64,000 nt of DNA from Endocalyx cinctus (GCA_001600455.1 BCKC01000003.1:1736001-1800000); one strand, 5' to 3'; counted from the stretch's first letter, positions 1 through 12,123 are shown. A program made the numbers and translations. The notes: generated by a model from the sequence alone, not told the origin.

Positions 1-1
1 G

Positions 2-567
2 GAGGAGCGCGAGCGAGAGTACAAGCACAGGATGCAGGAGCAGTTGCTCAAGTCCGGCCTCGACGAGAAGGAGATCAACGCTATCCTCTCGGGCAAAAAG
101 GTGCCGAAAGAGAAACCAAAGCACGAGGTCGAGACGGCGATATATTTGCCGTCACCGCCGCCGCAGCCGGCGGTACGCCCGACTTATACACGCATGGCTC
201 GCAAATACCTCTCCTTCGAGACGCTTAGAGCCTACAGCATTGACTACACTATGGACACCGTAAGTAAAACCTACATCTCGTATTCCCGTTGAATGTCGTT
301 TGTGAATATCGTAGCTAACGGTACACGATGCATTAGGATCCCGAATATATCTTGATCAAGCGATGGGTACCCGAAGCCGAACAGGATATTCTGTGGCGAC
401 ACACAAAGGAGCACCGAGAACGGCGGCTCATCCTAGAGATTGAAGATAAGAAGTATCACCACCATAATCATCTGGAGCCTCAATTTGAGTGGGTCCGGAA
501 GAAGGAGCGCAGACGAAGCAAGTCACCTGGCTTGCTGACCTATTTGGCCGGAGGAAGACCAGGTTAA
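2..567 (+). CDS. 3' end of conserved fungal protein, probable DUF8035 family (5' partial)
   Basis: The open frame runs in from the left edge (Glu/Arg-rich residues before the Met at 32), so the true start lies outside the window. Exon 2-259 joins exon 337-567 through an intron at 260-336 with a GTAAGT donor, a GCTAAC branch site and a CATTAG acceptor; the frame is kept (phase 0). The joined C-terminus reads a charged helix, a short proline patch, then the block YTRMARKYLS...DTDPEYILIKRWVPEAEQDILW. I recall this block from the fungal DUF8035 domain. It ends in a basic tail (KKERRRSKSP). No enzymatic motif or membrane segment is visible and the function is unknown. The family name is from memory and should be treated as likely, not certain. 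Confidence 0.75.
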
Positions 568-829
568 ATCGATTTACACTATAGCGTTTAGTTTTGTTTT
601 TTTGTGTGGCAGAGTTACTCAGTACTGTGCAACTCCTCTCGTTTTTCTTTTACATGAAACGTATTTTTGGAATTTTGGCGTGGATGCAGATTATATACCC
701 AGCCATCAACATTTTTTCTTTAGCAAGATATGGTGTTGGTTGACAATACGAGCGACGAAATCAAGGAAGCATGTTGTGTGAATAGGAGATATTAGGAATT
801 TATTGAGGCGAGATAGTATGCTGTTTATA

Positions 830-1874
830 TCATACATGACTATTACTAGTACTTTGAATCCAAGTTGACTCTGCTCTTCGAATTAATTCCTCGTATACCA
901 TCCAAGCAAGGGCAGAGCTAATCGCTTTCCGTGACATGCGCAGCGCTAGACCGTCGTATAGCGACCGTACCCCTTCTTCGGTAATCATTTTGCGACCGGC
1001 GTGGAACATATTGCGGTATTCATGCGGCTGTAACTGGATGCGCGTTTTGACGGCGTCGAAAGGGTTCGACACAAACGAGCAGAACGCACCAGCGAGGGCG
1101 CCCGAGGTGAAGTTGATAGTAGCCGATACCGAGCTTTGCATAGCCCTTTTCGGACTCGCGGGCGTATCAGTCGATTTCAGACCATACACGGAGCTCAGCC
1201 GTTTTTTGAACTGTTCGTAGGAAACCACATATAGTCCAGCGTAAGGCGCATCTCGCGCCGCCGTCGCGCCGAACCCCGCAAAGAAACCCGGTATCCGGTC
1301 TGCCTTGTAAATATCCCTGGCGGCGCCGGCTATCGAGCGGTAAGAATATAAATTGGATTCGTATCGAACCTTAATTATTGTCAAGGGCATAAGAATGAAT
1401 CCGGCGAAAGCTCGCGCTACGGCACCGGAGAGAAGATTGGCCGTATTTGAGAGTTTCGGGAGGGCCGATGAAGTATGGTGTGACTCATGGTGTTGAACTG
1501 CCGCCGTCAGAATCGCAGCTTGTTGCCGTATATTATTGAGCGTAGAAAAATAAATGGCAGAACCGACGCCCGTCCTTAGGGCCGAGGGGACCGTCCCCCG
1601 CCAGAATGCACCTATAACATTAGGTGATCTCGCGATGTCTCTGATGGTGGATCTGATCGAATGTAGACCAGATTGCTGGACACGAGTTTTAAGTAGGTCG
1701 AGTGGCTGAAGAAGAACAGCGCTGAACGTGCCTGATCCGAGGCCCGCGACAAAATGAAATGCTGATACAAGATGGTGTCGTTAAAATCGCCGACGTCACT
1801 TTTAAACGGCTACAAGTCATCTATCATTTCTACTTACTAGACGAAGAACCAGTTCGCTTTGTTCCCTGCGACAT
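830..1874 (-). CDS. hem25: Mitochondrial glycine carrier, SLC25A38/Hem25 type
   Basis: Two exons: 1874-1838 (37 nt, ATG at 1874) and 1761-830, with an intron 1837-1762 (GTAAGT donor, TATCAG acceptor). The joined protein is 322 aa, the normal size for the mitochondrial carrier family. The start MSQGTKRTGSSS leads straight into HFVAGLGSGTFSAVLLQPLDLLKTRVQ. The three signature motifs of the three-fold repeat are visible: PLDLLKTR near residue 32, PLTIIKVR, and PFDAVKTR. The stretches GFFAGFGATAARDAPYAGLY and the first-repeat sequence match the Hem25/SLC25A38 subfamily. These inner-membrane carriers bring glycine into mitochondria for the first step of heme synthesis. The first exon is short and is missed if only the long frame from 1390 is used. 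Confidence 0.9.
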
Positions 1875-2528
1875 GGCGAAGTAGACTAGGATGAATTCTG
1901 CCTGTGGCAGAACATCTTTCTTATTAAGAATCCATAGATATTGGGAATATTTCACCCATACAAAATTTTCTAGGGTTGCGTATGAGATCCAGAAGGAGCT
2001 TGCCGTCGATGCCGAATGACAAGCATGGATCTTGGATTAAGGAGAGGTGGTTTTGTAAAAAAGTATGACCAACGTCTTGCAATTTCTTCAACTTTTTTTT
2101 TTGCGCTAGTTCTACGACTCGTGTCATACGGATATTCCATCATCCCTTAATTATGGGTATCCCTCCCTGTAATCCAACCCTGCAGCCCTGTGGCCAACCA
2201 CGCAGGCGGTGGGTGATATTCGAGTTCTAGTTTATACTGTGTATAAGAATGTATCATGTTTATCGTTTAAACCAACTTATCACCGCATCATCGACCAAAC
2301 AAACTATTTAGCGTTCAAGTCTTATCTCGACTTTTCTTCGAACTCTATACTGATAGTATACTTGATTATACGTCCCAGGAAAATTGGGGAATGCAGGTGC
2401 GTAAGCCTTTAAGTATTCCTCGTATTAAGGTAGGAACCTATGCGGAGCAATAATGGTGGCTTTATCTTGATGAGCATGTAATTTCTTCGGTGAAGAAATC
2501 TTCCGTTTTGAGAGGCTTCCAATAGCTC
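1875..2528. other. Intergenic, Hem25 promoter and COG8 3' flank
   Basis: About 650 bases. It should hold the Hem25 promoter and 5' UTR near 1875-2100 and the COG8 3' UTR near 2500. The short open frames here (such as 1924-2127 minus) have no recognisable content. I see no RNA gene or repeat. Confidence 0.5.
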
Positions 2529-3863
2529 TCATGCTTTTTCTGCGATTTCTCCTGTGGGTTTGTCTTTTCCACCTCCGACAATCGACTCTAAACGGCCAGC
2601 CATGAGGCGATGGCGCTTGACGACGTCGACCCACTCATTTTCCGCGTCGTCGCCGACGTCGAGATGTGCCAGGAGGATGCTGAAATCGCCTCCAAGACGA
2701 CCTAAACTTCCAGCACAGTACAGAACCTGTGTCAGGAGACTATCTCGGGTTGGTTGATCTTTGACGCTTGGTAGATAAATTCGTAACGTCTCCATCAGCA
2801 TCTCGATTAGATGGAAAGGAAAGGTGGACAGGGCGGAGGGTATAGGATGTAGTGGCTCCTCATCGAGCACTTTGGACGAGTCTTTCTGTAGCGGGGCGGG
2901 AAATATACTCCGAAACATGGAGACTATAGCGAAACTCTGTTCTCTGAATATTTCTATGTAACGTTTCAAATACCGTTCTGTCTGCTGACCTACCGACCAC
3001 GCACTCCCGGTTGGATTTTGTTGCTGTCGAAGTTTTTCCTGATCTGCTAATTCACGAAGCGGCTCAAGAGCGCCAAGCATGTTCATGAGCGTTGATAGAC
3101 GACAAACTAAAAAAAGAGCGGCAAGTCCACCACCGTTACCGGTAGCCCCTGTAGGGTCCAGGTCCGGTACCACTCTTCGAAGCCAACCGATAGTTCTCAA
3201 CGCAGCAGCTAACTTCAGACCAGGCGCTCGTAGGTTGACAATTAGATTCTTGGCCATCGCCTGCATAGCCTCATCTGCTTGCGTAGATACAGATGTTACC
3301 AATGAAGAGTCCGGATACAGAGAATGTAAGCGACGGATGTGACTGTTGAGATCCAAGGCGGATGAATAGTTGGCGGCAGGAGAGGAAGAGCCGGTTGTTA
3401 TGGCGGTAGAGAGAAGAGTGGGAAGATCCAGAACGTCAACCAAGCGTTCGATATTACGGGATAGTAATAAAGCTTTCTTTCGTGCATTGAGAATCTCATT
3501 TTCGGTTGATTTATGATACGTGGTGGAGAATCGTACTGCTTCGTTATCCAGCTTCGGTATGGCAACCTTCAAGTCACTGGTAGAAGAAGCTAAAATGGGG
3601 AGAGAGGTGCGTAAATTTGAATGACTTTCTGCGGATGATATGATGGCTTTGTGAGATCGTTTGGATAAGCTCTGTAAAGAGAGTAATAAAGTATGCGAAT
3701 TATGAGCTAAAGATTGCTGCTCGGTTGTTTCGAGCTGAGAAAGTGACATAGAACTTAGGCTAGATAGATATTCTAAAGCCACCGGATCTGCCCTTGATAT
3801 CTCGTTGGAACCACGTGCATTCGCATTGGGAGGATTTAATACGTCGTAGAGTAGATCAGCCAT
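2529..3863 (-). CDS. cog8: Conserved oligomeric Golgi complex subunit 8 (Dor1 family)
   Basis: A single 444-aa exon with ATG at 3863. The N-terminus carries the Dor1 hallmarks: ALEYLSSLSSMSLSQLE near residue 29 and TLLLSLQSLSKRSHKAI near residue 58. A helical middle part includes FLVCRLSTLMNMLGALEPLRELAD and LKRYIEIFREQSFAIVSMF. COG8 belongs to lobe B of the COG tethering complex, which catches recycling vesicles at the Golgi and keeps glycosyltransferases in place. The length is shorter than the animal protein (about 600 aa) because the C-terminal region is reduced; it ends in a low-complexity Gly/Lys tail. There is no signal peptide or membrane segment, as expected for a peripheral protein. 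Confidence 0.88.
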   Translation of the reverse strand: MADLLYDVLNPPNANARGSNEISRADPVALEYLSSLSSMSLSQLETTEQQSLAHNSHTLLLSLQSLSKRSHKAIISSAESHSNLRTSLPILASSTSDLKVAIPKLDNEAVRFSTTYHKSTENEILNARKKALLLSRNIERLVDVLDLPTLLSTAITTGSSSPAANYSSALDLNSHIRRLHSLYPDSSLVTSVSTQADEAMQAMAKNLIVNLRAPGLKLAAALRTIGWLRRVVPDLDPTGATGNGGGLAALFLVCRLSTLMNMLGALEPLRELADQEKLRQQQNPTGSAWSVGQQTERYLKRYIEIFREQSFAIVSMFRSIFPAPLQKDSSKVLDEEPLHPIPSALSTFPFHLIEMLMETLRIYLPSVKDQPTRDSLLTQVLYCAGSLGRLGGDFSILLAHLDVGDDAENEWVDVVKRHRLMAGRLESIVGGGKDKPTGEIAEKA

Positions 3864-5233
3864 ATTGATCTCGTAATTATATAATAGAATCCCGAGAGTT
3901 TGATATATCTATATATATATATGGATATATGTATTATGATGTATTCGGTCAGATACCTATATTTGCTAGGTCCAATGCACCAGTATATCTGTCATGAAAA
4001 CGCGGATCTTGACCTTAGCTTTTGGTCCCGGTCCTGGTTCCTGATCCTGTGCCTGGATTGGGTCTGAGTCCGAGGCTGGGTCTTTGCTATACTATGAGGC
4101 TCAAAGGTGGATAGCCCTATATAAAGTAACAAGTAGTGAAGATGGTGGTATTGGTCAGTTTAGATAAAATGCATATTGAACAGATTACATACGCGGTACT
4201 GTACACGGTAAATCGGTATGTAGAAACTTAATAAATTGTAGATACTTTATAGTTGCATATCTATTATTAAAATATATTAATTAAAGACCTAGTTAAAAGA
4301 TTTTAATATCGAATATAATTAACCCCAACGAGTTTAAATGCTGCCTCTCATGACGGTTTATAGATCTCTTAGGACCCTGAATCACCCCACATCTTATAAG
4401 CTATTATCGCTATTATCACTACTCAAGTGGTTTAAGCGTCCCAACAAAATTCAAGACCTCGGATGAAGAAAATACTTCTTCTTTTCTAATTCACGGTTTA
4501 TATATGATTGTAGGTTGATTTTACCGTCATTATCATATATTGATCAATACCTTACGTGCATTGACGTCTATCACATGTTAAATCTTCTCTTTTCATTTTT
4601 TACTTTATTCTTTTCATGTGTTCCATTTTACTTTACTACCTACATATCTTAGCACCTTAGCACCTAAGCACCTAAGTTATACTGCAGCTCTCTATAAGCC
4701 TAGGCTAGGTAAACTCACTAAATGTGCCCTACGTAGTTTGGGCTGTCTGGGTATAAGAAGTGCGTTCTACCCACTAGTAAAAAGCCACATGGATGATCAT
4801 TAAGTTACTGAGAGCTTTCAGCTGACGCGAGGTCGAGAATTATTGTAAGCCTCTTTTCTTTATTTGTTTGATCCATTCTTCCATTCTTCCATTTCTTCTA
4901 TTTAAATCACGGTAACGTGATTAGGCAGTCTACGGCATCGTGACACTACCACTACCTAGCCATTGCACCACATGCCTGCCTAAGTAGTCAGTCGCCTTCA
5001 TTCCTAGTCAACCACGACTTATATTATATAACTTTTACCCTCTGAGCTTGCAAATTCGACTTATTACTTATATTACCTTTTTTTTCTTTTGTTCCTCTCG
5101 CCCGACCTTACGTCCTCAAATTCTTCTTTTTGCAACTCCCTACCTTCGTATCTAATCATTTCACTTAGTACCGTTAGCCGACAACCTACAAATCCGCATC
5201 GAAGAGCTTACCTTCAGCTCTCGTATTCTCAGG
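3864..5233. other. Intergenic, AT-rich divergent region
   Basis: About 1.37 kb between the divergently transcribed COG8 and TLC genes, so it holds both promoters. It contains a TA microsatellite near 3906-3921, small repeats of CACCTAAG near 4645-4675, and a pyrimidine-rich stretch 5075-5150 just upstream of the TLC gene that is typical of fungal core promoters. No convincing gene is present. Confidence 0.5.
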
Positions 5234-6432
5234 ATGGAGGATCCGTTTCCCATCCCTCCGATCCCGGCTCTCAGCGAGGCCGTGAAGCCTCTAGCCGACT
5301 ACCTTAATCTCCAGACCCTTCCCTTGCACATACACGAGGTCATCATAGCAGCCGCCTGGTATGGCTTTATCGGAAGCGTACTGTCCCCCATGCTTTCGAA
5401 GCGACTGATCCCGACCCAATACGCCGCTCTTTCCAGATCGAAGAGGCTAAGCTGGAACGTTCACGTCGTATCCTTCGTCCAGAGCACCAGCATCAACATC
5501 TTGGCCCTGTGGATCATGTACGTCGATAACGAGCGGAAGAACATGGACTGGCAAGAGCGGGTGTGGGGTTATAGCGGTGGTGCCGCCATGATCCAGGCTT
5601 TTGCGGCTGGGTACTTTTTATGGGACTTGATCATGACCGCCTCAAACGTGAACATCTTTGGTCTCGGTATGCTCGCGCACGCTGTCAGTGCCCTTACCGT
5701 CTACTCTTTCGGATTTGTAAGTTTGAAAAAAAAAAGAAGAAAAAAAAATGCGGCTGCAGCTGCTCCCATCAATCCATCTACCTACAATAGCAATATACTA
5801 ACCATACTACTCTTGGGGTTTTGCAGCGACCGTTTGTCAATTTCTACAGCTGCAACTTCATCTTATGGGAGCTATCCACGACTTTCCTAAACATCCACTG
5901 GTTTTTCGACAAGCTCGGCATGACCGGCTCGCGAGCCCAGCTCATTAACGGCATCATGCTGATCACCACCTTCTTCTCCTGCCGCCTGGTATGGGGTACC
6001 TACCAGTCTTTCCTGGTAGCCCGGGATCTGTGGTGGGCGGTGAACTCGGAGCCGACCACGATGGTCCAGGTCCTAACCGACAAGATCAACAACGCGACCC
6101 TGCCCGCCCAGTACGAGACGACGATGATCTACGTCAACGACCGGTCCGGCGTCCCCCTGTGGCTGGCCGGCATCTACATCGGCAGCAACCTCACCCTCAA
6201 CTCTCTGAACTTCTACTGGTTCTTCAAGATGATCGAGGCCCTCCGCAAGCGGTTCGACCCGAACGAGGCCGAGGAGGGCAAGGACAAGGAGGCGATCGAC
6301 GGCGCCGCGAGCGAGGAGTCGAAGGCCGTCGCGACCGGGATCGAGTCCGAGACGGGCCCCGAGTTGAAGACGAGGCCGCGTCGGGGCACATTATTAGACG
6401 GGGAGGAAGTCGATGCTCCGCCTCCGACTTGA
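5234..6432 (+). CDS. TLC-domain multi-pass membrane protein (TLCD4/TMEM56-like)
   Basis: Exons 5234-5716 and 5827-6432; intron 5717-5826 (GTAAGT, TTGCAG) containing an A-rich run. The protein is 362 aa. It has several hydrophobic segments: around residues 38-55, 75-95, 118-140 and 145-162, then further ones in exon 2 up to GIYIGSNLTLNSLNFYWFFKMI. Motifs such as SWNVHVVSFVQS near residue 76, GYFLWDLIMT and NFILWELSTTFLNIHWF are typical of the TRAM/LAG1/CLN8 (TLC) fold. TLC proteins act in ER or plasma-membrane lipid handling, but the exact substrate here is not known. I see no ceramide-synthase Homeobox or Lag1 double-His motif, so I do not call it Lag1. The acidic cytosolic tail is rich in Glu/Asp/Lys. 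Exon 2 is unusually GC-rich at third positions. Confidence 0.85.
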
Positions 6433-7441
6433 AGAGAACTTCTTATCCTCTACCTATCTACCTGTCTATCTGTTTTTCACTTTTTTTTTTGGCTTAAGGT
6501 TTCGATATAGAACCCCCCGTTGATATTGTTAAATGTATCTTCTTATCTCAGTCGAATGGGGATGGCTGAAGACGTGGATACTTTTGTGTTAGCATTGTCG
6601 TGTGTCTGTCTACCACGACTGGTTGGCGCCATGGGTATATATATATGCATATGTATTATGTTCATGATGAATTTATTCTAAAGACCTTTGTATTTTCGTG
6701 GGCTCGTTTCGCCCAAATTATGATCAAAGCCGATTGATTTTGTTCGCGGCACACTAGTTATCTTTATATTATCATCTATCAAATTTATCTAGCATCCTGA
6801 TAGCGTTACATTTTTTTTTTTTACGAAATGAGATCATGACCAATCTGGCCCCTTTTATGCTTCTTTTCTGAAGTTTTTATTAATTTATCTTTCAAGGTTC
6901 TTCAGACATATAAAAACGTGTAATCATTTCATCATATTTATAAGTGACACCACGTATTGTAAGCAACACACGTTTTTAGATATATAGAATAAATTAGAAA
7001 GACAATGACGAGCGCAATGGCGAAAATTACGGTATATGAAACCCAATTTAACCCTATAACCATTATTGATGATGCTTAGTTGGGTGCGTAACGTTACATA
7101 CTAACTACTAATTATTACTTTGTATCAGAAGAGAATCCAGATGTATGTTATTTACAGATAAATCTAGATCTCTCATTATCTCCCTCTTCCCCCCCCTTAT
7201 CTAGACCAGGTCATGTTCAAACCAGACAAGAAAAATAAAATAAAAGGTAGAATGAAAAACATAATAGAAAAAAGGGGGTGAGCTTTAACTCCCTACCCCC
7301 TTCGATATAATGCACGGTTTCTTTTTTATAAACCGAACTGATTCTTGGCTAATTTGATTTATCCCCTTCTGTCTTTTCGTCGTAAAATTTTCATACTGAG
7401 TAAATATAATCCCGCCTTCTTCCATGATTCGAATAAAATCC
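6433..7441. other. Intergenic between convergent TLC and SLA1 genes
   Basis: About 1 kb of AT-rich 3' flanks. It contains a TA/TG-rich stretch near 6636-6660, a poly-T run at about 6811-6822 and a C-rich patch near 7190. I see no gene. Confidence 0.5.
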
Positions 7442-10400
7442 TCAAAATCCAAACGGGTTTTGTGGAGCTAAAAAGAATTGATTAGGAACGACTCGTCACC
7501 GCATTTACTTAAGAGGTATGATTCAAGGTTTAAATGTACTTACTTGCTTGCGAGAGATTAGCACGACGACCCGTCGCTTGGGGAGCGAGCTTCTCCGCGA
7601 CACCGAACCGGACAGGAGGCGCCGGACCGGTCTTTTGTGGCTGAAGGGGAGCCGCTGGAGGCTGTAATTGTTGCTGCTGCTGCTGCATGCCCGAGTTAAA
7701 CCCTTGGCCGCCGAAACCGTTGAAACCGGTTTGTTGTGGCTGCATTTGAGGCATACCAGTCCTCTGAGGCTCCAATGCGGGCGGCAAGAACGAGTTAACT
7801 CCAGTTTGCTGCGGGAATTGCTGGTTGGCCTGGAAGTTACCAGGGAATCCGGTCGGCTGGTTTTGGATGGGCGAAAACTGCTGAGACCTCGGGTCTGCAA
7901 AGGGACTCTGCTGCTGCATCTGTGGAACTCCCGTCATCTGAGGTTGCATGAATTGATTAGGCATGAAGCCGGGTTGCGACATACCACCACCCGCGTTGTA
8001 CTGCATCATGCCTTGGCCCGTGGGTTGTGGCTGGAAGTTCATATATTGTTGCTGCATTCGCTGTTGAGCCAAGTCGTTTAAGCTTTGCCCAGGGGGTGCG
8101 ATCTGGCCTGTCATTTGGGGTTGAAGACCCATTGGAGGGGGCATAAACCCGCTGGGCTGCGCAGACTGCGGTGCCGAGAGTGGTCGTGCGGGAGGTGGTG
8201 GCACGAGAGCACCCTGTGCTCCTGTGATTTGAGGAGGAGTCGGCCTTTGTCGATTACCAAGTCCTAAGTTCAGGGGCTGACCCTGTGGTTGAGGTTGGAC
8301 ACCTGTTTGTTGCTGTCCAATGCCGGTAAAGAAAGATGGAGAAGCACCTTGAGGTTGAGGCTGAGATGGGGTCGGCTGAGGTTGTTGAGTTTGCGGCGGT
8401 GGTGGGGGTAGGTTGAGAGCAGGCGGAGGCGTCGGTTGGGATACTTTAGTAGGCTCGAGAGGGGCAGAGAGAAGGGAAAGCTCTTGCATAGATTGAGTAG
8501 GTGGAGGTTGGGGGGGTTGTGCCTGAGTAACTGCTGATTTCGGCTCTGGTGCTGGAGTTGGCTTTGGAGCTTCAGGTTGCTTGGACGGTTTGACATCCCA
8601 CGCATCATCATCGAACCCACCTGCACCACCCTTTTCGGAAGCCTTGGCACCTGCTGTCACCGGGGTGGACGTTGTAGAGTTGTCTGCACTAGCGGACTTC
8701 TGTTGTGAGAATGCTTTTGCATCTATAACATCGTTCGTTTGTACTGTTGGAGCAGGACGTCCCTTTCGCGTGTTGTTGCGTAGTGTTCCCCCAGGACCAG
8801 AAAAGAGACCTCCACCATTCTCACCGTCATCATCTCCGGCAAAGCTCACACCTCGCTTTTTCCCATCCCGCCCATACTTCTTGTCGAGGTAACGCATAAC
8901 CTTGATAATGTCACCTTCGCGTAACCCTAAGTTTCGAAGAATTCCAGCGTCGACATCGGGTAGAACGCTTTCGTCCATAGAATCCCTGGCAAACGCTTGC
9001 GCGTATCGCTCACATAGTCCCACGGCGATTTCACATGACAAGAAGAACTGAAACCAATCATAGTCAGAGCCTGGTGTCTCTATGGAAACACCTGCCTTGC
9101 TTGATGACTGAGCTCCCTTTTCCTTAGCGGCTCGCGTTGATTTGGCCCGCTTTACTTCCGATAGAGGCTTATCTTCGTCGAGGGATATTCCGAGGGCACG
9201 CTCGACATATTCAATATCTTCGATCGACATTTTAGCCAACGGGACGGCAATCTTGACACCATTCATCTTATGCAGGTTTATCTTTCCATCTTTCAGACCG
9301 AGAAATTGTGCCTCGACGCTGAATGATTTGGTTCGGTCCGACCAAACCCGCACTTTAGCAGGGTCAGGCTCTGGATTCAAATACGTTAGCATACCAGCGA
9401 TCCGACTACTCCTTTGTACCTCAACTTACTTGGTTTCGATGAGCCGGACCGGCTTCCGTCTGCTCGACCGTTTTCACGTTTGCTTCGCTGTTGCCCAGGT
9501 TGGTTACCACTATTCCTTGCTGATAAACTACTATGCCTTTCAGGCAAACGCATTCCGGGCCCTACCTCATTGGCTCTCTGATCCTTCTTGATAGCTTCCT
9601 TTGTTAATCGTTCCTCCTCGAGTCTATTTTGAGCGACACTCGATTTGCCGGCGTTAACTCCCGCCGTCGACGTTTTCGGCGATTTCACGATCGTTTCGGT
9701 GATTTCGATATAGCTGCTAGGCACGACACCTTCTTTTCCGTTCTTTATTCGTCGAACTTGCCACCATTCCTCGCTCTTGGTGTCGTCGAGAACTATGACC
9801 TCGTCTCCGGCGCCGACGGTAACCTCATCGTCCCCTTGCGCCATGAAATCGTATAGGATTTGACCTCGCTTCTGGGTAAGCTGCCCGGTGCCAGCCATGA
9901 TGACTTCTCGCAAACCTTCTGCCCTCGACGCACCGGCTAGCTCTCCGAGGGCGCTCACGATTTCTTCGGCGGTATCCTTCGCTCCGGCGTGGAAATCGAT
10001 GCTCTTACTCGGTCGAACCAGTTCCATAAACACGTGTTTACCTTCCCTAGAGTAATGCGTCATCTTCTCTGCAGACCATTCTTGGCTCGGGCCATCCTGG
10101 ATATGTTCTGGAGCAATTAATATAATACCAGTCTTCAGATTAATCCCTAGAGTGGTTGGCATTTTCTTCTTCTTGCCCATTATGGAGACCATTTCATTTA
10201 TATTATACATGTGGAATCCGCCAGGGACAATGCGAACGTTCTCCGAGGATCGAGTGTCCTCCTGATAGTCAGGACGGCTAGAAGTACGTGGCAGGCGAGG
10301 AGACGTCAACGATTGATCATGAGACATAGCCGATCGAGGTCGGTTGGGGAGTGCTGGACTGGGTTCCGGTTCGGACTCATCGGAGAGATACTGCTGTCGT

Positions 10401-11123
10401 GGAGGAATTACAACCGGGGGTGGGGTCGGCGCACGGGTTGAAGGTCTACCTTGCATGACGTTGGCTAGAGCAGCAGCCGGACCGGTCGGTGCTGCTCGGC
10501 TAGTATCCGACGCTATCGATGGCTGTCGCGCAGGTAGAGGGGGGCTTTGCGGTTGTTCATATTCCGGCTCGCTAGGGACCGGTGGTCTCGACGGCAAAGA
10601 AGGAGGGGCCGGCACGGATATGGGTTCGGGCTCAGGTTCAGGTTCGGGTTGGTGTACGTGGCGAGGTTCCTGTTCGGTAGCACCATCTCCCATCTCAATA
10701 TAGTTGGCGGGTACGAACCCATATTCTTTCTCAAATTCCACAAGAATCCAATCGGGATCCGATGAATCGTAAACGCGTAGCTGGGCATCTTCGGGGAACG
10801 ATAACTCCTCGTCCGTCTGTCTAGTATATTCGTATAACGATCGAGCTTGGCCTTCAGGTTGGGCCTAGAAAGAAAGAAGTTAAGTATTCTTGATTTGAAC
10901 GCTTACTTGGGCAAATCGAACATACCTCCTCTATATAATTATTTGGTATTAAACCGACAGGTTCATCTTCCTCATCGGCCGCTGCTTTTTTCTTCGCCTT
11001 CCACCAACCATCTTCATCACCTTTTTCTAAAACGTATAGCACATCTCCTTCATTTATCAGCAGCTCCCCTTCAGATTGTGGCGCATATTCGTAGATGGCC
11101 TTATAAACGCCCAGAAACCCCAT
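7442..11123 (-). CDS. sla1: Actin cytoskeleton-regulatory endocytic adaptor Sla1
   Basis: Four exons: 11123-10926, 10864-9430, 9370-7544 and 7467-7442, all joining in frame to 1161 aa. Domains in order: SH3 (about 4-65), SH3 (about 75-125), a proline-rich linker, a PH-like region (about 275-370), a third SH3 (about 402-460), SHD1 (about 545-605, KVRVWSDRTKSFSVEAQFLG, which in yeast binds NPFxD cargo), and SHD2 (about 645-710, YDWFQFFLSCEI, a SAM-like clathrin-motif regulator). A long Gln/Pro-rich tail follows with at least ten [L/F/M/I]xxQxTG repeats, the target motif of Ark1/Prk1 kinases. The last exon has only 26 nt and adds a C-terminus ending NPFGF, an EH-domain ligand suited to Pan1/End3. 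The protein acts at the endocytic coat with Las17 and Arp2/3. Confidence 0.93.
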
Positions 11124-12051
11124 GATATCCGATTAAGGACAATACGTCTGCCGCGGTGGTCCTTGTTGTATTGATGAATTGAAGGTCCCGTGGTCAAAGG
11201 ATTAAAAATGAAAAGGGATTTATATGCATCAAAAGCTTCAGGAGAGAATGCAATAATAGGCTAACCGAAGCTAAGGAAAGGAGGATGAGGCTGATGAAAG
11301 AAGCCTAAAAGGTAGATAGAGAGATTAGATCTTTTAGATTGCGATTACACTCGTCAAACCTGGAACTTTTAGAAATAATTAGTGTTTTTGGTAAATCTTC
11401 CAAATTTGAAGAAACAGGAGGAAGACGCTGACGATGAATGACAGTTAAGCAAAAAAAATAAAATAAAAGGTAGACGGAATTAAGGCGCACGAGAATCGGA
11501 AAGGAGGGTTTCCAGGCGTCAAAGGTTAGCTATCAAACAGCACTGTAAAAAAAAGTATTCGGATGTACCAAGTGTAGCTAATTAGGATTAGTGTGTTTTT
11601 AAGATCGCCGCTTTTGCTTTTGCTAAGACTCAGCTCAGTTAATAATAATAATTACGGAGTACTCCGTACTGATCTACAATTTACAAGGGTATTAATGATG
11701 ATGTTGGTATAAATATTAAGTCACAGTTCAATTGTTTATTGGTTAAAATATGATATGGTATAGTAGTGAAGCATTCGTAGAAATAATAAAGGTCAATAAT
11801 CGGTAAGGGTAGAAAGCGATTGTCGATATATATGCCTAGGTATATAGCATTCAGGATAGTTGTATGTATCAACTTGTACATAGCGGAGAAATCCATTTCA
11901 AGAGAGATCTAACTTGAGGTTGAAACTTTTGCCGCGCAACTTTTGGTTTAGAGACTGGGGGTGGGTCAAAGGATCGAGACTGGAGAGTATATCAAATAGA
12001 TAAGTTCAAGTAAATTCAGGTGGTATATGACCAGTAGTCTCAACTATTTGG
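11124..12051. other. SLA1 upstream region with a palindrome
   Basis: About 930 bases upstream of SLA1 and therefore its promoter and 5' UTR. It is AT-rich and contains the perfect 16-nt palindrome at 11653-11668. Short minus-strand frames (11305-11490, 11681-11896) look like noise. Confidence 0.45.
11653..11668. repeat. Perfect 16-nt palindrome TACGGAGTACTCCGTA
   Basis: Two arms of the 9-mer TACGGAGTA overlap head to head. The same 9-mer occurs singly at six other intergenic sites in the window: 20109, 28407, 32472, 32555, 53983 and 57360 (start positions, either strand). Confidence 0.8.
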
Positions 12052-12123
12052 TCACAGCCTGTTATGGGATGTTGGCAAGTCGGGTGCAGCAACTCGGATG
12101 CACTTTTGTAGACTTGTTGGTAT

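Noticed and set aside
1924..2127. 67-aa minus frame upstream of Hem25
   Set aside because: It is short, has no recognisable content and lies in the expected promoter/5' UTR.
5991..6497. 168-aa frame overlapping TLC exon 2
   Set aside because: Same-strand alternative frame in GC-rich coding DNA, Arg/Gly-rich and without family features.
10344..10703. 119-aa Gly-rich plus frame within SLA1
   Set aside because: Antisense of the proline-rich linker; Gly/Ser runs are the complement of Pro/Glu codons.
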